This document shows, piece after piece, positions 24,243-36,700 of a stretch of 64,000 bases of DNA. Each line of letters opens with the position of its first letter. Within the stretch, counting starts at the first letter, position 1. The notes beneath the pieces were generated by a model. That model searched no databases and was not told where the DNA came from. It saw only the letters and a program-made list of their open reading frames with translations. Position numbers and translations under genes: made by a program. This DNA is from Chlorophyllum brunneum (lineage: Eukaryota > Basidiomycota > Agaricomycetes > Agaricales > Agaricaceae): the NCBI GenBank assembly GCA_963576785.1, contig OY756139.1, forward strand, positions 1,364,001-1,428,000. The letters are read 5' to 3'.

Positions 24243-24887
24243 ATCTGGACATAACCTTCAGCATCCATTATACCTTCAATATGGTGCAAACAGCCTGGCC
24301 CTTGCCACAGCATATACCCCCATATCATGGCAGAACCTCCTCCAAACTTGATAGTTCCTTCTACCAGCCTATCAGTAAGCCCCTCTCCTGCTCTTTTCTA
24401 TACCCATTTCCTGTCATCTAATCCTATATGATTAATTTTGGTCTCATCTGACCAAACTACCCTCTTTCAATCATCCACAGTCCAGTCTTTGTGTCTTTTT
24501 GCAAACTTCAACCTCTTCTGCCTTTGTACTCTGAAGAGCTTAGGCCAAGATCTCTTTACTACAGCCTTTAATCCTGCCCTCCTGAGTGCTCATTGAATAG
24601 TTTTGGATGTCAGAGGTGTACCCAGGGCTGTCTGGAGTGATTTTGTGGCTTGGGAGGTATTTTCAATCTTGCCAGAAAATAAGATATATGGCATATTTGG
24701 TATTAGAAGAGGAAAGTTGGCATGGTTGACCACCAATGGGCTTGGAAAGTGTTGGCCTGTGCTGGGAACAAATTCTGGAGATAGTACTGAGTGAATGGGG
24801 AGTAGTTGAAGCAATTTTAGAAGCAGAATGCCCTTGATCCAGAAGAAAGAGAATATATTCAATCTGAGATGGAGAAAAAGATTTCAT
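24243..24887 (-). pseudogene. Tc1/mariner transposase, N-terminal and central part
   Basis: Starts at the ATG at 24887 (MKSFSPSQIEYILFLLDQG, helix-turn-helix with a second HTH reading STISRICSQH), then shifts frame near 24660 to ENTSQATKSLQTALG and GLKAVVKRSWPKLFRVQ, and reaches VVWSDETKIN with the first catalytic Asp. Several stops and shifts make it non-functional. It is cut off at 24243, next to the CCAGA duplication of copia-1, and continues at 11411. Confidence 0.85.
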
Positions 24888-25024
24888 GACAGGGAATGAT
24901 GCTGTAGTGGGTTAATTTTTGCATAAAAAGTAAGCACATCTATTTATACATTACCTACCATAGTCACCTGATTTTATTTGAATTTATTTGGAGGCAATCA
25001 ACAAAGTTATGTGCCTAGAGACTA

Positions 25025-25235
25025 TGAGGGACAAAATCCTTCCAATGCACTCATAATATTCATTAATTCATAGCACCTCAGGAAATTCATATTACATTAT
25101 GATATTTATAAATAACATAGGGTAGATGTAGGGCTATCTACAATTAAAATATGGAGTCAATCACTTCAGTAGCTCAGGAGTTATTTAAGAAATTGTCCGG
25201 AAGTGGAATTATTAAAAGGGTTTTGTCCCTTACTG
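25025..25235 (-). repeat. Right terminal inverted repeat of the Tc1/mariner element
   Basis: Inverted partner of 10819-11030. The outer end is GGGTTTTGTCCCTTACTG followed by TA; the inner end begins TGAGGGACAAAATCC. Confidence 0.88.
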
Positions 25236-25237
25236 TA

Positions 25238-25998
25238 AGTCAAGTAATCCCAATCATTAATCAGCCTTCAACTCCAACCTCACACCTGCAACTCATGATA
25301 GGTTCCTCGAAAAACCTAGAGGATGTTGTAACAAGGAGCAGGGATCTATAGTGAGAAAAACATACTCAGTTTCACAAAATGAGACCATATATAAAATGTA
25401 AGATCTACCTAGAATGAGGGAAGCACACTGGGCAAACATACTAGCATAAGTACAATAAGAGACCAAAGGGTATACTTACCTCAGTATCATGAAATGGGAC
25501 TGAGGTGGACAAAGATAAGATTTTCTATGCTTTCTAATTGTCTAAAAGAGGTTCTGTCTGGAGGAGGATCTCAGGAACTCAGTGTTGCCAAATTACAACT
25601 AGGTATGAATTTAGCAAGTGGGTGACTTCTGAGGCCAGGCAGTTTTTTTTCAGTGATAGACAAGTAAATGACTAGTTACAATTCATTATAGTCCTATCTC
25701 TGTCACCTATTTTTGAGTCTCTTTAACAAATAACTTAAATTATTATTCATACTGTGTATGAAAATTTTACCAAGATCTATGGAATCAGTGATATTGAAGG
25801 AACTCAAAAATGGGTGACAATGATAGGATTTGGAAAGTAAATAAGTAGAGTACAATTAACTTAACTAATTGTATTTATAGTATATCTAAAGAACAATAGG
25901 GGAAATTAGAACTCAGATTGTGGCTGCAAGGATATTCCATAGTTTGGTATTTCAATAAGTAATTGTAAGGATAAAGCCATCATAACAAAAGGTGTGAG
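25238..25998. repeat. Unclassified repetitive AT-rich sequence with a fold-back
   Basis: No gene. Two arms of about 31 nt (near 25690-25725 and 25796-25830, core TGTCACC-ATTTTTGAGT) are inverted around a spacer of about 70 nt. The segment from about 25835 to 25965 (GTACAATTAACT..AACTAATTGTATTTATA..CAGATTGTGG) recurs near 60145-60260, so this is a dispersed repeat, perhaps an old LTR. Confidence 0.5.
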
Positions 25999-26007
25999 AG
26001 CTCTTGC

Positions 26008-28165
26008 TTTTTTTTTTTTTTTTTGCATCATCAATATTTAAAGTGGAGCTTGAATGCAGTCTACCCTCTATACCTACTACAAGTACAATACAGGGCTCTC
26101 CAACCTATACCTGAAAAACTTTATTGACAAAGTAGTATATTAAACTATAAGCACATGTGGACTAAAAAGTCTGAATGATAATACAGTAGAGAACAAATGG
26201 AGGAACTACTCAATGCAATTGATCAGCACCCTCACCCCTCTCCTCTGAACTCTTGTCTCCTCATAGCAACCCTAGATCTAGCCAGCTTTGAAGCAGTAGG
26301 CCTAGAATAAGCATTTCAGCTCATTTACTGTGTGATCTCTACTGCAGTTTAAGTAGTAGGCAGTGTGAGGGCATAGTGCACCCTCAGGAATGGCAGAAAT
26401 AGGGGGTTTAGCTTTGGCATTACCCTTACAGCATCCAAAGAGGAGACAGTGGTGTTCCACTTGGTGGGGACCTCCACATCAGGGGTACTTAAGGCCTTTG
26501 GACCTACAGGCAGAAGTTAGATGGCCCTATTTCTAGCAATGACTATACTGGGGGGTTCCAGAGTTTGTACATGCAAGTTTGATGAGACATTCATAGCCAC
26601 CAATATAGACATGTTTGCTAGCAAGTTTCTTGGTGGCAGCTCTAGACTAAGAGTCCCAGACATCAAACCAAATAGTGGCTGAGTCTGAGTGACAGGAGTT
26701 CTTCATAATATGCAGGGTGTCTGCAAGTTTGAGTGAAGGGAGATAAGAGGCCTTGAGTGCCTCAGTAATTTTGGTAACTGAAATATGGTGAGTAGTACCA
26801 GAGGCTTTGAAGGAAACATCCAGGACCTTCAGATAGGACTTGGACCTAGGGAGGGCAGCTGCAACTGAGGTCTTGAGACCTAGGAGCTGCTTGGTGACAT
26901 CAGCAATGAGGGTAATCTTATCAGTGGAGAAGACAGTAGAGATAGTGACAGTAATGCCACCATAAGCAAAGCATGCTCTGTCTGCCTAGAGGGCAGACTT
27001 GGCATGGAGGAGGGTGTTGTTAGCACCTTTGATAAGTACTAGGAAGTCAACATTAGTAGTCCTAGCATCAAGTACTAGGAGGATTTGGCAGTGGTTGGGA
27101 CCAGCAGTAGTAGAGTACATTTTGGGGGTGTATTTAGAAGGTAATATAGCAGCCCGGTATACTACCATGATATGGTCTAGGGAGAGGTGAGGAAATGCCT
27201 TGGTTACATGGACTAAGGTGGTAGGGTCAGTAGTTGCAAGAGCAGTATAGGACTTTTTGATCAGCACTAGTACAGGAGAAATAGGGATAGTGGGTACTGG
27301 TATGCATACTAGTCTTGAGCAATGGGAGTCTTGTGAGGGCCTAGGGGGGGGACCATGGGAGGAGGATGTGATGTGCTCTTATTATACATAGGGACAGAAA
27401 GGACTGGTAGGATCACAGAGGGCTGTGAAGTACCAAGCATAGTTACATCACTGCTTACTTCAGTGGATCCATAGGATGGAGAGAGGGGCTGTGGGAAGAT
27501 AGAGGCAACTGGAGGGAAAGTCTGGACTGCCACCTCCTGGTATAAGGCAGCAATAGAGGTTTTCTTCCCAAGATGGGAAAAGTGGAATGATCTTTTGAGG
27601 ATTCCAAAGTAAACACAGTAGTAAAGAAAACCACTACAGATATCGAGGGTGGAGGAGATGTCTATTGATGAGACATTGTCCATATTGCAGATCTGAGAAA
27701 GTAAGGCAAAGGCCTGACTAGTATGTAGGGTTATATTAGACTAGAAAGAGGTCCAGTTGAATGGCCTATACTGACTGCTGAACTGGACAGCATGTGGGGT
27801 AGAAGTAGTGGAGGGTCAAGGAAGGAATAAGAGGCTCAGTTGATGATGTGGTAAAGGAAAGAAGTAGTATCTCAGAGGCACTGGACTCTATTCTAGCTTT
27901 AATATCTGCCTCCAATCCTAATAGTTTAGTAGTAGATCCTGTGGAGGAGGCCACTCTGGCTCTCTTCTACTTGCACTTCAGTTGCAATCTGGACTTGTCA
28001 CTAGGGCCAGTAGTAGTCCCATAAAAGGACTCAGAGATAATTTCTTTGTTCTAGGGTAGATTGGGAGTACTAATGTTTCTAGATATAGTATAGCTAATCT
28101 CTTGTCTATGTCAAGTACCTATCCAAAAGAGAAAGGTGGTGGTAAGAGATCAAGAAGGGGCAGGA
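26008..28165 (-). mobile_element. LINE derivative carrying only ORF1 (LINE-3)
   Basis: A poly(T) run of 17 (26008-26024), the poly(A) tail of a minus-strand element, and a 9-bp duplication AGCTCTTGC / AGCTCTTAC (25999-26007 and 28166-28174) delimit it. The sequence just inside the tail (GTGGAGCTTGAATGCAGTC) resembles the 3' UTR of LINE-1 and LINE-2. Only a gag-like ORF1 is found. There is no endonuclease or reverse transcriptase, yet the ends are complete. Confidence 0.72.
26300..27960 (-). pseudogene. LINE-3 ORF1 (gag-like, CCHC knuckles), degenerate
   Basis: Reading down the minus strand from about 27.95 kb: a region around ALLSQICNMDNVSS, a proline/serine-rich linker, then KSYTALATTDPTTLVHVTKA (near 27255), PNHCQILLVLDARTTNVDFL (near 27100), FDVWDS (near 26670), and a cysteine-rich end with CGGPHQVEHHCL and CPHTA. 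The order matches ORF1 of LINE-1 and LINE-2 (their FEIWDSK and CCHC region), but the sequence is much diverged, so it comes from another LINE family. Several stops and frame changes. Boundaries are approximate. Confidence 0.6.
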
Positions 28166-28354
28166 AGCTCTTACTTCAGAGATCTGGTAAAAGTCATTGA
28201 GTAACCAACTAGTTACTTAACTAAATAACTAAGTCAAGTTATATAATGGTCCCTAATCACACTCTACACATCCCTTCTTTAACTCATACTACCACCATCG
28301 ATTTACAAAAGGTCGATTATATGGTGCTAGTCTATAGTACAGAGGATACACATT

Positions 28355-30512
28355 ATGCCTGCATTACATTCTGATCTCTCCCTGAGAGAGCCTATGCCTG
28401 ATGGTGATAGGGACATCTTTGGGAACACAACATATGTTCCGGTTCCCTCCATCTTTGCAACCCCTCCAGCTTTGCTCTCTCCTGGTATCCTGTTCCCTAG
28501 GACGCTGTCCATGTCTAGACCTGTGATCCCTACCGATCAGGCTTACAGCCACACCGTTCCCCTGTCGGTACTCAGCAGAAGGCTGACAACCCCCCTGCAG
28601 TTCTCGGACTCTCTCAACAGTGACGTGGAAAAGACCGCCCACCGAGCACCCAAATGAGTAAGGCCGGAAGGCAATCACTACTACTCAGGCAGTAACAATG
28701 ACAAGAACTGGGCCAACCAAGTAGAAGAGGAGTTGGAGTCCAAGGTTGAAGTAGTAGAGGAAGACACTGCAGAATATGAAGGTGGCCCGGAGGAGTTCTA
28801 CAACAATGCTGTGAGAGAAGTTGGAAGGTTTTCTGAGTGGGTAAAGGCCTGTAGCATGTACAACATGAGCGGTGACAATGGGCTTGCATTTGGGTGGGCT
28901 TTCACAGAATTAACGGGAACCTTGATGAAGGCAGGATGGCTCAAGGTTGCCATTGATGAACAGAAGAACGACCTCCATGGTTGGATAGGGGTCAACTTTG
29001 GTAAAATCACTGTCTGCGCTGAGGAAATGCCTCAACCGGACCTCTCCCCCCTGCAACACATGGCCTCCAGAGGCCCTACATGAAAACCTGATGATGTCCA
29101 CATGGAGGTCATTGAGCACATTGTCACTCCAGGTATCACTAGTGGCAATGCAGTCACTCATTCAGGTATCTCTGATGATGACATACAAATGATCACCGAG
29201 GTGGAGTTCAAAACTATCTCCAGAAAAAAGAAGAGTAAGGGCCGAAAGCCCACTCTCACCACTAATAAGCCCACTGTTGCCAAGAAACCAGCTACCGTGG
29301 ATCAGAAGGCCAAACCCATGCAGGCCACTACCCCTGCTAAGACTACCACAACCCCATCTTCCCCCTCAAAGAAAGGCACCAAACCCTCCTATGCAGTGGC
29401 TATGGCTAAAAGTAGCAAATGCCCTGCCCTCTCCTCCACTGGGTGCAACCCTCTAAACTCTTGGAGTTTGCGAGCAAATTCCCAGAATTGATGTATGAGA
29501 AGGTAGTTGCAATATATGATACTGCTTTCTCCACTCCCTCTTCCATGAACAAGAAGCTAGCCAAAAAAGCTGGTATAATTTGCTCCATGCTGAATGGTCC
29601 CTTGCACAAGCAGGTCATCATTCCAGACCCAACATTTCTAACTTCGGGGCCATCATCAACTCTCTCAATGCTTGCCTCATAGCCAAGAAGTCAAAGACTA
29701 GGGTCATCACCACCTTGCAGGGTAAGCTGGGCCTCATGGTCCACACCTCGGAGGTATTGACCCTTACGGAGCTAGACGTTGTCAAGACATGGCTCAAAGA
29801 GAAATTCAGAGGGATCACCACGGGCAAAGTATTCCTCCCCAAATCCAAATTGTTCATGAAAGTTACGGATGTCAGTTACATCATGCCCCAAGGACAGGTC
29901 CTCACTGAAGCTGATGTTGTCTCCAGTGTCCGGAATTCCATCTACTTAGATGCTATCCAATTCACAATGTAACCAAGAGTACAATGCAACTCCAAGCACT
30001 CCGACATCTGTATGGTATGGTTTGAAATCTGGGACTCCAAAGTGGAGTCCAACATTGCGAAGATCAAGAACAAGTTCCTCAACATTTATGGAGGACTCTT
30101 CCACATCAGGAGAGCCAATGCCAATCTGGGAGTACCATTCTGCACCAAGTGCTGTAGATGGGACCACCCCCTTACCCATTGCCATGCCAAACTGTTTACC
30201 TATGCTCACTACAAGGGTCTCCACTCTACCGCCAACCACTGTACCTTCGCCTTCTGCTGCAAGGGTAATGACAAGGCAGACCCGCCCATTATGGCCACCC
30301 CCACCAGAGAACCATGCCCCCACAAGGCTATGTGCTCCAACTGTGGTAAGGACCACCTTGCCACTAACCATAAGTATCAGTTTTGGAAGAAGTGATTCGA
30401 CCATGACTAGTATGCCAACAAAGTGCTCAAACTGAGAGCCAACAAAGGAGTCCCACTGCCCCCCTCCTCATCATCCCCGGCTAGTCAAAGCCAGACTAAC
30501 CCCCCTCAATGA
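28355..30512 (+). pseudogene. LINE-1 ORF1 (gag-like nucleic-acid-binding protein)
   Basis: Starts MPALHSDLSLREP at 28355, continues through EEFYNNAVREVGRFSEWVKA (28790), a basic Lys/Thr/Pro-rich linker (29220-29380), FGAIINSLNACLI, FEIWDSK (30018) and a Cys/His-rich end (CTKCCRWDHPLTHC, CSNCGKDHLATNHK). In-frame stops (for example 28655, 29081) and frame changes near 29430-29690 disable it. Its stop TGA (30510-30512) overlaps the ORF2 start in ATGA. Confidence 0.82.
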
Positions 30513-33172
30513 ATAACACATCCGACAATCAAGACAGACCTCCTTGCTTATTTCTGAGTGAGTTGAAGGTCTGCTCTCACAACATTGGAAGATCATATGG
30601 AGTGATGGAGACAGTTCTCGCACATAGAGGTGACGTCAACCTCCTCCTCATACAAGAACCCCCATGGAGATACCTCCACAATATCCCTTCCCCCATCTCC
30701 AACGATGGTTCCCCCCTTATGGGAGGTCCAGTCCACCTGGACTGGATGCTCCTCTCATATCCGATTATCACCAAAGAAGTCCTCCAAGTTGAATGCCGGT
30801 GCCACCCTTAACAGACGGTAAACATGGAATACCATACCACTCCCCGAGTTCTTGCCTTCACTCACAAGAGACTCAAGTGCCTCAGACCCTCCATCAGAAG
30901 AGACATTGTAGAACATCGAGACCTTCTGTGCATCTTCCTTTGTGCAGGAGGAAAAGAACTGCTATTGCTAAATGTATACAATGATAGCCATAACACCATG
31001 CTCCACTTCCTCAAGGAGCACCTCTTTGACCTCCTGTCCTTTTTCTTATTGGGTGGGGACATCAATATTCGATCTGAGTTTTGGGACCCTTTAACAGACC
31101 AACATCTAGTGAGTGCAGATTGTTTCCTCATGATCACTGAAGCCCTCAATTTAGTGAGGCCAACTCTATCTGTGACCAAACCAACATGCTACGCTTTAGA
31201 CCCCAACCTACCAGACACAGTCATTGACCTATTGTTTGTATCAGGAATGTTACCGTACATCTCTACCTATGCTATCCAGGAAGGCAATTGATACAATTCA
31301 GATCATGCCCCCCTTCTAATTAGAATTCCTATTCCATAGATAGATATTGTTATCGAGAGATTGATGATACCTAAAGGATCAGAGGAGAAAACCAAATTCC
31401 TGACAGATATCACGGTAGGAATTAACAACATAAACTGGCTGATGAATGACGTGGACAAGCTAGAGAGAGCTGTTACTGAATTGGGAGGTTTATTTGACAG
31501 GTCCTGGAATCGCAACGTGAAGAAGACCAAGATTACCACTAGGTCCAAAACCTGGTGGAACAAAGAATGCTCCAATGCACTCGCAACACACTGTGCAGAC
31601 CACAAAAACAAGAGCAAGTGGAACGCCTTTCGCAAAACTACGAGGAAAATGAAGAAGGCCTATTTCAACAAGAAGATCCAAGAAATCTCAGTCGACAACC
31701 GTCGTCTATGGGATTTGATGCCGTGGGTCAAAGCACACACTCTTCTGGCTACTGAAGCCATTCACCACAATGGTTGACCTTACCTCACCATGAACAACCT
31801 ATGGACAGCCCTTGACCAACATTACAACTTGGCTCAGGACAGGCCTGTTAATACAGCTGTCTTAGAAGAACTACCACTGCCAATTGGCATGGAAAATAGG
31901 ACTTGGGTTGATTTCTCTCTATTGGAGATGAGAGAATCACTCAAGGATACCTCGAATTCTTCTGCCCCCGGCCCCAACCACATCTTCTGGTCCCACCTCA
32001 AACAGATCGCTGCTGTTGACACCTGCACCAATCTCTTCCTCAGAATCAGCTGTGCGTGCCTAACCCTTGGACACTGGCCCTCGTACTTCAAAAAGTCAAT
32101 GTCAGTAATTATCCCCAAACCCAACAAATCCGACTACTCTACTCTGAAGGTATTCAGGCTGATTGTCTTACTCAATATGTTTGGCAAGCTAATAGAGAAA
32201 ATGCTAGCCAAGTGACTCCAATTTGAGGCAGTGAAATTCAAGGTTCTCTACCTTCACCAACTGGGAGCCATCTGGCAATGATCCACCGAGGATGCAGGGC
32301 TTTTCCTAACCCACATTATCTGGGGAGCATGGACAAAGAAAAAGAAAACATTGGTGCTTGCATTCAATGTCACCTAATTCTTCCCCTCCCTCAACTACAA
32401 TCTCCTTACCAATATACTCAATTGGCAGGGATTTCTTCCTCAAATCGTGGGGTTCTTCAATAATTATCTCAAAGAACACCGCACTACCTACCAGTAGAAC
32501 AATGAAAACTCCCTGGAATATGATGTGGCAGTTGGAGTAGGCTAAGGCTCAGCCCTTAGCCCTATTCTCTCCACCCTTTACCTCACCCCCCTCCTTCGAA
32601 TCTTTGACATCTGTATGGAGGAACACTGTGACAAATGGGACTTTGACGTCCTGTCTTTTGTGGATGATGGCACTCTCGTCGCGCAATCTCCGTCCCTCAA
32701 ATGGAATGTCGAAATACTCCAACACATATACTGCGAAATAGAGTGGCTCATGAACAAATTTGGCCTAGTTATCGAACACAGCAAGTCCAAAGTCTTTCAC
32801 TTTATGCGTGCGAGGCAGAACTCCAATCCCTCCATCGATTTGGGATTCCCACCATTCACTGGCTGTACCCCCCTCAAGCCAAAAGCCCACTGGCAATACC
32901 TCGGCTTCTACTTTGACCGGACATTAACCTTCAAGGAATACGTCCACTACTACTCTGCCAAGGCGATATCCTCGATTAAGGCAATGAAAATATTAGGAAA
33001 CTCCATACATAGTCTGTCCCCTAGCAACAAAAGACTACTGTACTGTTCGTGTGTTGTACCGGTGGTGACATATGGATACCAACTATGGTTTCATGATAAG
33101 TCATGAATAAAAGGGACTTGCAAAATCCTCAACAAGATGCAGCGACGCATGGCCCTCTGAATTACCAGGGCC
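30509..33172 (+). pseudogene. LINE-1 ORF2, first part (endonuclease and reverse transcriptase)
   Basis: ATG at 30509. The AP endonuclease segment has LLLIQEPPW, GGDINIRSEFW and SDHAPLLIRIP; the RT segment has SAPGPNHIFWSHLK, MSVIIPKPNKSDYSTL and the catalytic SFVDDGTL (32656). All pieces lie in one frame; stops at 30809, 31289, 31337, 31775, 32213 and others are mostly CGA to TGA, TGG to TGA or CAG to TAG when compared with LINE-2. Interrupted at 33172 by copia-2. Confidence 0.87.
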
Positions 33173-33744
33173 TGTTGAGAGAACGACCGTAACGAGTTGT
33201 TTGCTGGGGGCAGCAGTAAACGCAGTGGGAGAGAATGTAGGGTCTACTCACCGAGATAATAAGCTTCTATCTGATACCTGTAGAAAGGTAATTCGGATAG
33301 ACAGATATTATTGATAAAGTGGTTAACGTCAGAGGAGTAGAGGTCAAAGTCGATTAGATCGATGGAGGTGTTGCACTCAAAGAGATAGGCAATTGTGAAG
33401 AAGTTGTTCGATTGAACAAGATGCAGAACTTAGGTCTGCTACATAGGGTTTATATACATATTGTAACATATGCGAGTCATACTACATAAAATACTAGCAT
33501 TGCATGGATTGTTCCTTATGACTCCCTTTAACTGCGGCATAGTGCCTGCGGAGTACTGCAGAACGTAGTATCTAGTCATTGGTACTATGTAGAATAATCT
33601 ATCAAGTACTTATGACTCTCATCGTATGCAGAGCAACTCATAGGAAGTTACTACGGAATGAAGTTACTGGAAAGTAACAGATCAGTCTATTATTAGAATA
33701 ATGACTTCATAATCTATTTCTAGAATATGTCCAAAACTTCAACA
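33173..33744 (-). repeat. 3' LTR of copia-2
   Basis: 572 bp; plus strand reads TGTTGAGAGAACG..CCAAAACTTCAACA. Differs from the other LTR at CTACATAGGG/CTACATGGGG and GCGGCATAG/GCGGCGTAG. Confidence 0.95.
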
Positions 33745-33778
33745 CTCCTCCTTGCTCTGTATTGATATAGAGTTTTAA

Positions 33779-36700
33779 TCACTCAAACATCAAGCCAAGG
33801 CGAGGTCGGAATAGATTGAATTTAATTTTGTCTAAATTCTTTGTGAGAATATCGGCAGGATTTTCAGTGCCTTTCACAGAGAATATTTCAATCTTTCCGT
33901 CTTCTACCAAATCACGTATGTAATGGTATTTGACGTCGACATGTTTTGATCGTTTTTCCGTTACTGGATTTTTGGCCCAAAATATTGAACCCTCATTATC
34001 ACCGAAGAGATAAGGGGCCAATGATTGGATACCAATTTCTTCCAACAAATTGACAGTCCAAACAAGTTGTCAACTGCAATCTGACAAAGCCATATACTCA
34101 GCTTCAGTGGAAGATAATGCAACAGTTTTCTGTTTCCTCCTTAACCAAGCGATAGCTCCGCTGGCTAATAAACAGAAATATCCAGTTACAGATTTACGAC
34201 TAATTGGATCACCAGCCCAATCAGAGTCGGAAAAAGCATTCAGGCCTTGCATAAAACTTCCATTATAGGTAATTCTATATTTGCGAGTAGCATTAAGATA
34301 CTTTAGCAAATGTAAGCCTGCATTATAATGCGCTTTAGTTGGGTTGGTCATATGTTGTGACAATTTGACAGTGGCGAAAGCTATGTCGGGCCGACTGCCT
34401 ATCATCAGATACATAACCGATCCTACTAATTGTTGATACCTCTTTATGAAGTCAGGTGTCGCTTTTCCTGTATTGGATTCGAAGATAAATCCATTTGGTA
34501 ATGGTATTTCTTCCTTTCCAATTATATTAAATCGATCAAGAACTTTTCCTAGATAATCCATTTGGTCTAGGGTGATTGATCGGTTTATAGGATTTCGCGA
34601 AATTTTCATACCAAGAAACTCTTTGGTTGGACCAAGGTCTTGGCATTCCCATTTCTTCATAAAGAGTGCTCGCTTCTCATGTAGAAGTCTAGAGCCTCTA
34701 ATTCTGACGAACATTGAGTCATCTACATAGACCAGAGCTATAATAAGCTCTTTGGTTTCAGGGTCGTAGTAATAATAGACTCCAGCATCTAGTTTGGATC
34801 GGACAAATCCTAGGTCGGTCATTAACTTAGTCAATTCCTTCCACCATTGTTGTCCAGATTGCTTTAGTCCATAAATGGCTCGGTTTAATTTCCAAACCAA
34901 ATTACCACGACCTGTATTGAAACCTTCTGGAAGTTCCATATAGAGTTCTTCATCCAGTTTTCCGTAGAGATAAGCAGTTTTAACATCTAAACTGAGCATC
35001 TCCCAATCATTGAGGGCAGCGACTGCAAATATGAGTTGTGCTGTCTCATAACGGACTACTGGTGAAAATAGTTCATCGTAATCGATTCTCTCTATCTGAG
35101 AGAATCCTTTTGCTACTAGTCGAGCACGGTATCAACCGTCTGATTTGGGTGTAAAGACCCATCTATTTTTGACAGCTTTTCTTCCAGGCGGAAGTTTAGC
35201 TAAGTCATAAACATGTCTTTCTTTGAGTGAATTTAACTCTTCTAAGCACGCTTTCCACCATTTAGATTTCTCTTCTGATGGTAGTCGATTTAGATCCTTG
35301 AAAGAAATAGGAACTAATGGTGATTCAACTTTTTGAGCGCACAGATAATCGATCATCCCTACTCCTCCTTCTCTGCATAAGTCTTCTAATGTAGAAGCTT
35401 CATGCTGAGAACGTCTATCAATTATTCTGGGTTTAGAAGCCTCTGATCAAATTTGTCTAACAAGTCTACTTGTAGAACTTGTTAATTTTGACTTAGGAGG
35501 TTGGAACATCTCATAGTCCTGGAGTATTTTGGTCGGATGCTTGGTAGAACCATAGAAGTTTCCTGGACGTTCAGGTACTTTTCTGGTTCTTTGCGGTCTC
35601 TGAGGTATTTCGGGAACCGGTATTTGATCTGAGTGACCTCGTGATACAGAAGGATCAGCATCCCGATCATCTTTGACAGGGGTATAGGGTATGAATGGTT
35701 GTACATCCGGATCATTTCTGGGAGAAGGCGGATGGTTCGAACCTTCAGGGTGATTAGGTGGATCAGCATAAGATAATCCATCACTGTCATCGTCTTCTGG
35801 TGTTTGTGCTTCTCTTGGTGGAAAGAGAATGTTTTGCACAATACCATCCCACTCCTCCTGAACATCAGTATCGATATTCGGTGCTTTTCCCTTTCCTTTA
35901 TTCTTTTTAGGTTCAGGGAAAGGAGTTGGAATTCGTCCATGTACAGATCTATAAGTCCTTTCTTCCGGAGAACTTCCGGTAGAAGTTCGGAGAATAGGGC
36001 TTGGTGGTTTATCAATAGGTAAACCAGTAGATGGATCTGGAGCATGAAAGACAATAACTTCCGAAGGTGTACTTCGAGAAGTAGAAGATGATGGTTGGTT
36101 CATCCGTTCTTCTTGCTTCTTCCCAACACATTTAGGGAAGTGTTCTTCGCTGAATACGGCTGTTGGAGATGTATAGATTACATTTCCATTTAGGTGCCTC
36201 ATGAAACGATAATTTTTCCTGTCTGATGTCCAACCAAGGAAAATCATGAGTTCTGACTTCGCTGTCAGTTTATTGTCTCTTATCTCTTTTGGGAGAAAGA
36301 CATAAGCACCGCAGCCAAAGACTCTCTCTTTGGAGATGTCTGGAATCTTCTGATTCAACACTTCATAAGGTGTTTTCCACATGAGCCGTGATACCGGTGT
36401 TTTATTATAGATATGTATCGCATGATCTATAGAAAACTCCCACCAACCATCAGGAATACAAGCATGATGCCGCATGGCTTCTGCTTTATCCATTAGGGTT
36501 CGGTTTAAGCGTTCCGCTCGACCATTTTGTTGGTGTATGTGCGGTGCACTGGTCTCATGTATGATCCCTAATGAGCGCAAATGAGATTGCAACTCGTTAG
36601 TTGCATACTCTCCTCCTCTATCAGTGCAGAGATATTTTAATTTAGTCTCGTATTGAGTCTGAATTAAGGCAATGAAATTTTTCATTTCTTCTGCTGCTTC

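Larger units (their letters stand above)
10819..25235 (-). mobile_element. Tc1/mariner-type DNA transposon, split by nested retrotransposons
   Basis: The ends read CAGTAAGGGACAAAACCC in inverted orientation, each next to a TA dinucleotide (10817-10818 and 25236-25237), the expected target duplication. Both termini are part of about 211-nt inverted repeats (10819-11030 and 25025-25235). Removing the copia-1 insertion and one copy of its 5-bp duplication leaves about 1.6 kb, a normal size for this superfamily plus long TIRs. The transposase is on the minus strand, with its N-terminal part at 24.2-24.9 kb and its C-terminal part at 11.06-11.41 kb, which shows that the two halves were one element. 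Confidence 0.88.
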
